From Eubacteriales bacterium (lineage in GTDB: Bacteria > Bacillota > Clostridia > Lachnospirales > Lachnospiraceae), in contig JAUNGM010000014.1 of the NCBI GenBank assembly GCA_030524545.1, positions 1 to 64,000 of the forward strand: a stretch of 64,000 nt of DNA, in the 5' to 3' direction. This document shows, one piece after another, positions 17,679-24,882 of this stretch; position 1 is the stretch's first letter, and each line of letters begins with the position of its first letter. Under the pieces are notes generated by a model. It saw nothing but the letters and a program-made list of their open reading frames with translations. It was not told the DNA's origin and did no database searches. The position numbers were made by a program, and so were the translations under genes.

Positions 17679-18641
17679 ATGAAAAAAAGAATTGCAGCAG
17701 GATTACTTGGAGGCGTATGTGTACTCTTTGCAGCAGCAGGAACAGTTCGGGCAATGACCTGGGGATATGATCTGGGCAGTGCAGATACGGAGCGGGGAAG
17801 CACAACCTTATATATAACAGAAGACTGTGATTCCGGGAGCTGCCGTATGACACAGGAGGGAACTATAACGGAGTATGGGGATTTCAATGAAATCCGGGGA
17901 CTTTCCGAGGAAGAAAAAAAGAAGCTGGAGAACTGGCACAGAGAGGAAATGCGGGAGCAGCTGGCTTACCTTGAAATATACGGAGTGACTTATGATGCGG
18001 ATGCAGACGAGATTCTGTATCAGGGAAAAAACGTGCGCTGGCTGATTGACCGTCAGATTGACAACACCTGTATGGCTATCGAGATGCCGGAGGGAGAGAT
18101 TGATCTTTATACGGTACGTTCAGATGATTTCAGACTGACGGGAGTGCGTATTGCCACTGAGGAGGAATATCAGGAACGTACGGAAAAGGGAATGGATTCC
18201 GGCAGCGTGGATGCGGTGGCAGAGGAAATACCGCAGAAAGCGTATCGCCCTGATAAGGTATGCGAGACAGCCGTTGATATCGAGGCTGATGCGGAGAATT
18301 GTGCAGAAGAGTACGCCCTTTCCCAGGATGTATGTGAGACAACGGCAGCAGAGGCATATTCCCTGACGAGAGAGGAACAGGAAGAGCAGAACCATAAAAT
18401 AAAAGAATATGCGCAGGCCGGAATCGGATATGATGCGAAGAACGGCTGCTGGCTTTGGAATGACAAGCAGGTGTATTTGTTAATGGATGAAAATGGGGCC
18501 TTATACCAGAATGGGTCTGATGAGGCGGTCAAAAATAAAATCTATATCATTGTAAAAAGGAACAGCGATGGAGGTATAAAAGAGGCAAAGCAGGTGACTA
18601 TGGAAGAGGTCATGAAAGAAAAAATGCTTATGGATCAGTAA
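17679..18641 (+). CDS. Secreted hypothetical protein
   Basis: This is a 320-residue protein with a clear signal peptide (MKKRIAAGLLGGVCVLFAAAGTVRA) and no later membrane helix or cell-wall anchor. A central stretch (YGVTYDADADEILYQGKNVRWLID) resembles a domain I recall next to BlaR1-like M56 peptidases in clostridia; this is weak. The rest is acidic with several cysteines. AAAGGAG precedes ATG 17679. It follows the kinase by 98 bases in the same direction, so it may be part of the system's output or its sensing partner. Function is unknown. Confidence 0.75.
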   Translation: MKKRIAAGLLGGVCVLFAAAGTVRAMTWGYDLGSADTERGSTTLYITEDCDSGSCRMTQEGTITEYGDFNEIRGLSEEEKKKLENWHREEMREQLAYLEIYGVTYDADADEILYQGKNVRWLIDRQIDNTCMAIEMPEGEIDLYTVRSDDFRLTGVRIATEEEYQERTEKGMDSGSVDAVAEEIPQKAYRPDKVCETAVDIEADAENCAEEYALSQDVCETTAAEAYSLTREEQEEQNHKIKEYAQAGIGYDAKNGCWLWNDKQVYLLMDENGALYQNGSDEAVKNKIYIIVKRNSDGGIKEAKQVTMEEVMKEKMLMDQ

Positions 18642-18666
18642 ATAAGCCCGGAGTTACCACCCATAG

Positions 18667-18744
18667 CCTTGCAGCCGGTGCAAGGCTTGGGAGTAAACAG
18701 TAACACCTTGCAGCCAGTGCAAAGCTTTGGAATGAACAGGAACA
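18667..18744 (+). repeat. Two 39-bp tandem repeats abutting a promoter
   Basis: The copies run 18667-18705 and 18706-18744 with several mismatches. Each begins with a dyad CCTTGCA-N5-TGCAA(G/A)G. The second copy ends exactly at the base before the TTGACA of the next promoter. They are likely binding sites for a regulator. Confidence 0.85.
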
Positions 18745-18773
18745 TTGACACTTCCTGTATATTCATGGATAAT
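18745..18773 (+). promoter_or_regulatory. Promoter of the aromatic-acid-exporter-like gene
   Basis: TTGACA (18745-18750) and GATAAT (18768-18773) are 17 bases apart, directly behind the tandem dyad repeats. Confidence 0.75.
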
Positions 18774-18829
18774 AAAGGATATAGTAGAAATACGGAATTC
18801 GTGAATGGAAAAGGAACGGGGAGAGATCA

Positions 18830-19855
18830 ATGGAGAAAAAAGAATTGAAAAAGCTGCTGCTTCGGACAACCAAGATTGCAGTAGGAAGCAGTGCGGCTAT
18901 TTATGCGGCGGAGTTTCTGCACCTGGATTATGCAACTTCGGCAGGAAGTATTGCCCTGCTGACACTTGTGACGACCAAGTGGGAAACTTTAAAGCTTTCT
19001 GTTTTTCGGGTCATTACTTTTCTGGCATCTGCAGCGCTTGCCTGGCTGGCATTTGCTCACTTAAGCAGTGAGTGGGTGGCATATGGAGTCTTTATTTTTG
19101 TTATGGTCCTGGTCAGCGAAATTCTGGGCCTGAAGGCTACCATATCGGTTAATGCAGTCATCGGAACACATTTTCTGGCAACCCATGACTTTAGTATTGC
19201 CTTTGTAAAAAATGAATTTCTCCTGGTGTTGATCGGCATTTCCATTGCCATTGTGCTGAATCTTTTTCATGACAATCACAATCAGAAAAAGGATATTATC
19301 CGTAATATGCGCTGGACGGAGCAGCAGCTTCAGACGATTCTGGGGGAGATGGCTTCGTATCTTCTGAATCAGGAAATGGGAAGAAATGTATGGGAGGATA
19401 TTTGTAATCTGGAAGAACAGCTTCACGGATTTATCAAGAATGCCTATGAATATCAGAATAATACATTTCAGTCTCATCCGGGATACTATATTGATTATTT
19501 TGAAATGCGGATGAAGCAGTGCAATATGCTTCATAACCTTCATTATGAAATGAGAAAAATCCGTACCATGCCCGGTCAGGCAGAGATCATTGCGCAGTAT
19601 ATCCTGTATCTGGTGGATTATGTGATTGAAGTGAATGTTCCTACACCGCAGTTGGAGCGCCTGCATCAGATATTCAAAGAGATGGAGCAGCAGCCTCTTC
19701 CTGTTACCAGAGAAGAGTTTGAAGGCAGGGCCATGCTCTATCATATCCTGATGGATCTCGAGGAGTTTTTAATCTTTAAAAAACGTTTTGTAAATGAACT
19801 GGACCAGCGCCAGATGGAACGTTACTGGAAGAAGGATCACCCAAATAGTATCTGA
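18830..19855 (+). CDS. Aromatic acid exporter family (DUF939-like) membrane protein
   Basis: This is a 341-residue protein. The first ~150 residues form membrane helices (SAAIYAAEFLHLDYATSAGSIALLTLV, FRVITFLASAALAWLAFAHL, and a segment ending FLLVLIGISIAIVLNLF). The remaining ~190 residues are a soluble helical domain starting after HDNHNQKKDIIRNMRWTE. This is the layout of the ArAE_1/FUSC-like family, implicated in export of aromatic acids; the substrate here is unknown. GGGAGAG precedes the ATG. It is a single gene with its own promoter and terminator. Confidence 0.82.
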   Translation: MEKKELKKLLLRTTKIAVGSSAAIYAAEFLHLDYATSAGSIALLTLVTTKWETLKLSVFRVITFLASAALAWLAFAHLSSEWVAYGVFIFVMVLVSEILGLKATISVNAVIGTHFLATHDFSIAFVKNEFLLVLIGISIAIVLNLFHDNHNQKKDIIRNMRWTEQQLQTILGEMASYLLNQEMGRNVWEDICNLEEQLHGFIKNAYEYQNNTFQSHPGYYIDYFEMRMKQCNMLHNLHYEMRKIRTMPGQAEIIAQYILYLVDYVIEVNVPTPQLERLHQIFKEMEQQPLPVTREEFEGRAMLYHILMDLEEFLIFKKRFVNELDQRQMERYWKKDHPNSI

Positions 19856-19873
19856 CAATTGATTTTCAATGAG

Positions 19874-19909
19874 AAAAAGCTGTTGCTCATTCCTGCGGCA
19901 GCTTTTTTT
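19874..19909 (+). terminator. Terminator behind the exporter-like gene
   Basis: A 9-bp stem (AAAAAGCTG / CAGCTTTTT) has a 16-base loop and ends in seven T, 19 bases past the stop codon. Confidence 0.85.
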
Positions 19910-20035
19910 CTATGGACTTTTTTTTTATTTAGGGTCTTCTCAAAAACGGTCAATCAGATATAATAAAAATTAACCGGAGTGGTCAGCGAAACAGAGGAAG
20001 GTATTTCCGGAAGACAAAAAAGAAGAGGAAACGTT

Positions 20036-20641
20036 ATGAATGAGAAATTTTTTGCACTGCCCCAGGAAAAAAGGGATAGAATCATTAATGCAGGATACCG
20101 GATTTTCAGCCGGAATACCTATAAAAAAAGCCCTGTGGGAGAAATCGCAGCAGAGGCGGGAATCAGCAAATCCCTGCTGTTTCATTACTTTCATAACAAA
20201 AAGGAACTGTACCTGTTTCTGTGGGATGAGGCCCTGAGGACAGCCATGCAGGCTATTGAAGATGAGAAATGCTATGAACCGGACAGGCTTTTTGAGATGA
20301 TGTATAAAGGAATAAAAGCCAAGACCAGGATTATGAAAAAATATCCTGATCTGACTGCATTTGTCATGAAAGCTTTTTATGAGCAGGAACCGGAGACAGT
20401 TGACCACATTCAGAAAAGCTATGAAAAACTGCTGAAGGGAAGAGCCGGTGAGGCGCTTAAGAAGGTAAAAAAAGAGGAATTTCGGGAAGGCCTGGATATG
20501 GAAATGATGTACAGGGAGATGTTCTGGGCATCGGAGGGATATCTTTGGGAGGAAGTCCAGAAGGGGCCTCTGGACGCGGAAAAAATAGAAAAGGATTCCA
20601 TGAAAATGCTGGAATACTGGAAGCAGATTTATTCGAAATAA
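20036..20641 (+). CDS. TetR/AcrR-family transcriptional regulator
   Basis: This is a 201-residue repressor-type protein. The N-terminal helix-turn-helix reads PVGEIAAEAGISKSLLFHYFHNKKELY, the TetR signature. The C-terminal ligand domain is not assignable. I used ATG 20036 with GAGGAAAC before it; the frame stays open to 19979. A TATAAT at 19959-19964 may be its promoter. The ABC exporter genes follow 53 bases later, and their control by this protein is the natural inference. Confidence 0.9.
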   Translation: MNEKFFALPQEKRDRIINAGYRIFSRNTYKKSPVGEIAAEAGISKSLLFHYFHNKKELYLFLWDEALRTAMQAIEDEKCYEPDRLFEMMYKGIKAKTRIMKKYPDLTAFVMKAFYEQEPETVDHIQKSYEKLLKGRAGEALKKVKKEEFREGLDMEMMYREMFWASEGYLWEEVQKGPLDAEKIEKDSMKMLEYWKQIYSK

Positions 20642-20694
20642 AGGTGTACCGGCTATGGAAATTATATGGACGGGGCATATGGAGGAGAATGGGT

Positions 20695-21579
20695 ATGAAG
20701 GATATTATCAGCACAACAGGCTTGACCAAATATTATGGCAAAAACCGCGGAATTATTGACTTGGATCTGAATGTCCGTGAGGGAGAAATATTTGGATTTA
20801 TCGGGCCGAACGGAGCCGGGAAAAGTACCACTCTGCGTGTGCTTCTCGGTCTTGTGGCACCTACATCAGGCAGCGCCAGGATCTTCGGCAGAGAGGTGGG
20901 AAGGGAACAGAAGAAAATACTGGAGGAAATCGGTTATCTTCCGTCAGAAGCGATGTTTTACAGCGGAATGCGGGTATCGGAGGTTCTGAAATTATCTGAA
21001 AAACTGTATGGAAAAGATTGCAGTACAGAACGAAAACAATTATGCGAACGATTTGACCTTGATGTACGCCGGAAAATCAGTGAATTGTCTTTGGGAAACC
21101 GCAAAAAGGCAGCGATTGTCTCTGCCTTTCAGCATCATCCAAAGCTTCTGATACTGGACGAGCCCACCAGCGGTCTGGATCCTCTAATGCAGAAGGAATT
21201 TTTTGAACTGGTGGAGGAACGCCATCATGCGGGAAGTACGATCATTCTTTCCTCTCATGTGCTTCCGGAAATCCAGCAGCATTGCACCAGGGCGGCCATT
21301 TTACGGGAAGGGCGGCTGATTGCCTGTGACAGTGTGGAACACCTTGCAGGCAAGCGGTGCCGGAAGATCGAAGTAAAGGGGATTTCCCGGGTTCCTTCCA
21401 TCCCGGGAATCAGAGAAACACGGCGTGAGGATGGACAGGTGAGCTTTCTTTTTGAGGGAGAAATGAAAGAGCTTTTGGATGTTCTGCAGGGGCTTCCGGT
21501 TGAAGATCTGTTGATTACGGAGCCGGAACTGGAGGAAATTTTCCTCCACTATTATGAGAAGGGAGGGGCATTGAAATGA
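20695..21579 (+). CDS. ABC transporter ATP-binding protein (exporter type)
   Basis: This is a 294-residue ATPase with Walker A GPNGAGKST, signature LSLGNRKKAAIV (the variant found in bacitracin/nodulation-type exporters), Walker B LLILDEPTSGLDP and switch His in LSSHVLPE. A C-terminal extension of about 80 residues follows. Two ATGs compete, 20689 and 20695; the second has better spacing from GGAGG. It overlaps the permease gene by four bases (ATGA). Confidence 0.93.
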   Translation: MKDIISTTGLTKYYGKNRGIIDLDLNVREGEIFGFIGPNGAGKSTTLRVLLGLVAPTSGSARIFGREVGREQKKILEEIGYLPSEAMFYSGMRVSEVLKLSEKLYGKDCSTERKQLCERFDLDVRRKISELSLGNRKKAAIVSAFQHHPKLLILDEPTSGLDPLMQKEFFELVEERHHAGSTIILSSHVLPEIQQHCTRAAILREGRLIACDSVEHLAGKRCRKIEVKGISRVPSIPGIRETRREDGQVSFLFEGEMKELLDVLQGLPVEDLLITEPELEEIFLHYYEKGGALK

Positions 21580-22364
21580 CGATTTTATTTCATGAATTAA
21601 GGCGGGGAAGGGCAGCATTTGTTGTTTGGACAGGAGTGATTGCTTTTATGATCATCATCTGCATGGCTCTCTTTCCGGAAATGAAGGAGCAGATGGCAGG
21701 GGTGAATGCCCTGTTTGCCAATATGGGAAGCTTTACGGCGGCTTTTGGGATGGATCAGGTGAGCTTTGGAGAGGTGATGGGATTTTATGCCATTGAGTGC
21801 GGAAATATTTTAGGGCTTGGAGGGGCTTTTTATGCAGCGCTTCTTGGAATCTCTGCCCTTGCCAAAGAGGAAAAGGAGCATACGGCTGAGTTCCTTCTGG
21901 CACATCCGATAGCGCGTTTTTCAGTTATCATGCAGAAGCTGTCCGCAGTGTTTGTACAGCTTCTGGTTATGAATCTGCTGATCGCCGCCGTGGCTGCGGT
22001 CTCCTTTCAAATGATCGGGGAATCCATGAAAACGGAGGAATTTCTGCTTCTTCACGGGGCTTTTCTGGTGATGCAGATAGAAATTGCAGGCATCTGTTTC
22101 GGGATTTCCGCCTATATAAGGAGCAGCGGACTGGGGATCGGTCTTGGCCTGGCAGCAGTTATGTATTTCCTGAATATTATCGCCAACATCAGTGACCAGG
22201 CGGATATTTTAAGGTATGTTACACCCTTCGCATATGCAGAAGCTTCGGATATCGTGGCGGAATGCAACATTGACGGGAGACTTATGGGATTGGGAATTCT
22301 TTATATGGCTGCTGCATTGACAGCGGGGGTGGTTTATTACAGGAAAAAAGATATTGCAGTATGA
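21576..22364 (+). CDS. ABC-2 type transporter permease
   Basis: This is a 262-residue integral membrane protein with about six helices, for example AAFVVWTGVIAFMIIICMALF at the N terminus and LGILYMAAALTAGVVYY at the C terminus. It is the membrane partner of the ATPase just upstream, with which it is translationally coupled. Substrate is unknown; the TetR neighbour suggests a drug or peptide. Confidence 0.9.
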   Translation: MTILFHELRRGRAAFVVWTGVIAFMIIICMALFPEMKEQMAGVNALFANMGSFTAAFGMDQVSFGEVMGFYAIECGNILGLGGAFYAALLGISALAKEEKEHTAEFLLAHPIARFSVIMQKLSAVFVQLLVMNLLIAAVAAVSFQMIGESMKTEEFLLLHGAFLVMQIEIAGICFGISAYIRSSGLGIGLGLAAVMYFLNIIANISDQADILRYVTPFAYAEASDIVAECNIDGRLMGLGILYMAAALTAGVVYYRKKDIAV

Positions 22365-22367
22365 AAT

Positions 22368-22446
22368 GGGGGATGCAATCGGTTAGATATGCGAGATTAT
22401 CCTCAGGAGGCAATCCCTGAGGCACTACGGAATGCTATCGTCCCCC
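22368..22446 (+). other. Folded element behind the ABC exporter operon
   Basis: GGGGGATG (22368-22375) can pair with CGTCCCCC (22439-22446). Inside, CCTCAGG (22401-22407) pairs with CCTGAGG (22416-22422). A further small hairpin AAGTT..AACTT follows near 22453-22470. No T-tract is present, so it is not a simple terminator. It could be a small RNA or an mRNA 3' structure. Confidence 0.35.
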
Positions 22447-22551
22447 TGTTGTAAGTTATCAGGAACTTATTTGTTGTCCGGGAAAATGTTTTTCCAACCC
22501 GTAAAAGGGCACCACATTGGATTATTTATATTTTGAGAAAATATTATAGCA

Positions 22552-23436
22552 CTAAACAATAGTTGTGCATAGCTCAACAAACAATTTCATAAGTGGACTT
22601 TGCCATTTATTAACATGGCTACCGCAAACAGCAGTAATGAAGGGGGTTGACATATCTGTTGGAATTTCTACCAAACTTCCGGATTCCAGTTCTTTTTCTA
22701 CGGAAAATCGCGGTAGGAATGTAATCCCCACATTGTTCCGGACGAGGTTTTTAATGGTTGGTATGCTCCAAAGCTCAATCGTATGATCGAGTACAATAGA
22801 TTTGTCTCGAAGATACTGTTCAAATATTTGCCGAAAAATGCAAGTTGGCTCATTTATGATGAACGGAACAGGAATCTGCTGATTCGGTGTAGTAAAGTCA
22901 GGATATTGCGCTTTGATATCGGGAGAGGCCACCAAAATAACCGGATAGGTGTTGAGCGGGTGAATGGCAAGGTTAGAGCCAAATCCGCCCACTTCTTCAT
23001 AGAATACCCCTAAATCAAGTGTACCGTTCAACAATTCATTCCGAATATCATAGCAATTCATAGAATGCAAAAATAGGCGGGCTTTGGGTGCTCTATTACA
23101 AAATTCTTTTAAGACAGGAGGTAATTTATAGCATAACAATGTTTCGCCGACCCCTATATGTATGGCTCCTTGATAAGTGGATAAATCGCTTTTAAAACAG
23201 TGCATTCTTTCAACGGAATTTAGTACATCACTGACATATGGGATCAACTGTTCACCGGCTTTTGTAAGTACCATCCTTCGCCCGATTTTTTCAAACAGTT
23301 TTGCAGATAGCTCTTGCTCTAACTGTCCAATTTGAAATGTGATCGTCGATTGAGTATAGTTCAGTTTTTCGGCTGCTTTTGAAAAACTTCCTTCTTCTAC
23401 GATTGTCTGAAATGTATAGAGATACTTCAACTCCAT
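22552..23436 (-). CDS. LysR-family transcriptional regulator
   Basis: This is a 294-residue protein. The N-terminal winged helix is typical (MELKYLYTFQTIVEEGSFSKAAEKL, then YTQSTITFQIGQLEQEL), followed by the substrate-binding domain. The start at 23436 (minus strand) has GGGGGAAG just upstream; the frame stays open to 23463. It is divergent from an MFS transporter gene 120 bases away, the usual arrangement in which a LysR protein controls its neighbour in response to a small ligand. Base composition of the pair looks lower in GC than the flanks. Confidence 0.93.
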   Translation of the reverse strand: MELKYLYTFQTIVEEGSFSKAAEKLNYTQSTITFQIGQLEQELSAKLFEKIGRRMVLTKAGEQLIPYVSDVLNSVERMHCFKSDLSTYQGAIHIGVGETLLCYKLPPVLKEFCNRAPKARLFLHSMNCYDIRNELLNGTLDLGVFYEEVGGFGSNLAIHPLNTYPVILVASPDIKAQYPDFTTPNQQIPVPFIINEPTCIFRQIFEQYLRDKSIVLDHTIELWSIPTIKNLVRNNVGITFLPRFSVEKELESGSLVEIPTDMSTPFITAVCGSHVNKWQSPLMKLFVELCTTIV

Positions 23437-23477
23437 AATCTTCCCCCTACAATACTTTTGCAAAATTGAATAATAAC

Positions 23478-23524
23478 TTCAAATTGTTCAAATTGATTTA
23501 ATTGTTGCCTGATGGTATTATACT
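23478..23524 (+). promoter_or_regulatory. Shared LysR/MFS control region
   Basis: Two perfect adjacent copies of TTCAAATTG (23478-23486 and 23487-23495) lie between the divergent genes, upstream of a TATACT (23519-23524) for the MFS gene. They are candidate LysR-protein binding sites. Confidence 0.5.
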
Positions 23525-23556
23525 AAGAAAATGAACAATTTGCAAGGAGCTTTGAA

Positions 23557-24786
23557 ATGAATCAAGAACGAAAAAGAAATAATATTTTTCAGCTAATTAT
23601 TATTGTAGCTGCCGCCTGCCTTATCCATGGTATCATGCAGGGAGTGCATGATAATTACGGTATTATGATGAATAGCCTGACGAGTGTAACGGGTATTGAT
23701 TATGCGTCTATTAGCTTCTGTATTGGTGTTGGCGCGTTGGTTTATGGTTTTTCACAACCTTTTCTTGGGATGCTTGCACTGAAAAAATCAAACACATTCG
23801 TTATCATGCTGGGAATTATTTTTACCGTATCAGGATTGATTATTACACCGCTATGTAGGAATTTTTTCACATTACTCCTCTTTTTTGGCCTGATCCTGCC
23901 TTTTGGAACAACTGGCCTTTGCTTTGGAATCGTTATGGGTGCAATTACTCCCGTTTTGGGTGAAGAAAGGGCTGCATACATATCTGGAATTGTTCAGGCC
24001 AGCGCTGGTATTGGAGATGCGCTGATGTCTCCCGGATTAGAAACCCTGATTTCTAAATTTGGCATCCAAGCAGCTATGTGTACGCTGAGCATTCCAGTCT
24101 TGGTTATCATTCCGATTGTTATATGGATTGCCTCTATAAACAAAAAAGCTGCCGTAGCGGTTCAGACCAAAAGTGAGAAGCCGGCATCCCTGTTCTCAAT
24201 ACTGAAAAATGCGTTTCAAGATAGAGATTACCGCTTAATCTTGATTGGCTTTGCTACCTGCGGATTCAATATGTCCATTATCGAAAGCCACTTATTTTCA
24301 CAATTTCGATCCTATGGAATAACGGGAGAAACCGCTTCTCTGACCTTGACCGTTTATGGAATCGCAACAATGCTCGGTGCTGCTGGTGCCGGATTCCTTG
24401 GGGTAAGATACCAGATGAAAAATGTGCTGGGCTGTGTTTATACAATTCGGGTACTGATTTCTCTCGGATTTCTCTTTTTACCCAAGTCAGTTCCTTTTGC
24501 ATTTATTGTAACTGCCTTATTGGGATTGAGTGGAGATTCTACCGTTCCTCCAACTTCCGGCATTATCAGCAAGAAATTTGGAGCAGAGAAAATGGCCGTG
24601 ATTTATGGCTTTGCATTGATAGGCCACCAAGTTGGGGCTTTTGCAAGTTCGTTTCTCGGAGGTGTTCTTGTGCGAGCGGGCTTGGGATATACACCACTTT
24701 GGATCATCAATATGTGTTTATCTGCTATTGCTGCAGCGGCAAGTTTTTCCATTCATAAGGATAACATTACAGTTCATCAATCTTGA
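23557..24786 (+). CDS. Major facilitator superfamily transporter
   Basis: This is a 409-residue protein with about 12 membrane helices and the central loop after IVIWIASINKK. Motif GIMQGVHDNYGIMM in the first helix region and the FGTTGLCFGIVMGAI segment recall clostridial MFS proteins near the oxalate/formate antiporter branch; the substrate is unknown. AAGGAG lies eight bases before the ATG. Control by the divergent LysR protein is likely. Confidence 0.88.
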   Translation: MNQERKRNNIFQLIIIVAAACLIHGIMQGVHDNYGIMMNSLTSVTGIDYASISFCIGVGALVYGFSQPFLGMLALKKSNTFVIMLGIIFTVSGLIITPLCRNFFTLLLFFGLILPFGTTGLCFGIVMGAITPVLGEERAAYISGIVQASAGIGDALMSPGLETLISKFGIQAAMCTLSIPVLVIIPIVIWIASINKKAAVAVQTKSEKPASLFSILKNAFQDRDYRLILIGFATCGFNMSIIESHLFSQFRSYGITGETASLTLTVYGIATMLGAAGAGFLGVRYQMKNVLGCVYTIRVLISLGFLFLPKSVPFAFIVTALLGLSGDSTVPPTSGIISKKFGAEKMAVIYGFALIGHQVGAFASSFLGGVLVRAGLGYTPLWIINMCLSAIAAAASFSIHKDNITVHQS

Positions 24787-24827
24787 CAGAGAAGGTAATG
24801 GCGGCATCTTATTCTATTGTGGCATAT

Positions 24828-24877
24828 CGCCTCCTCTTGTGATATAATTTTATATTATGCAATCACAAGAGGAGGCG
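24828..24877 (+). promoter_or_regulatory. 16-bp perfect inverted repeat over promoter and ribosome binding site
   Basis: CGCCTCCTCTTGTGAT (24828-24843) is mirrored by ATCACAAGAGGAGGCG (24862-24877). The spacer itself is nearly palindromic (ATAAT..ATTAT). The left arm ends in a TATAAT (24843-24848); the right arm contains the AGAGGAGG ribosome binding site of the next gene and is followed by TTTT. If transcribed whole, the hairpin would hide the ribosome binding site. It could also end transcripts from the MFS gene, or act as a DNA operator. Confidence 0.85.
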
Positions 24878-24882
24878 TTTTC

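Noticed and set aside
22368..22446. A tRNA gene
   Set aside because: The outline has an acceptor-like stem and a GGTTAGA loop, but there is no T-loop GTTCRA sequence and the central hairpin has no proper anticodon loop.
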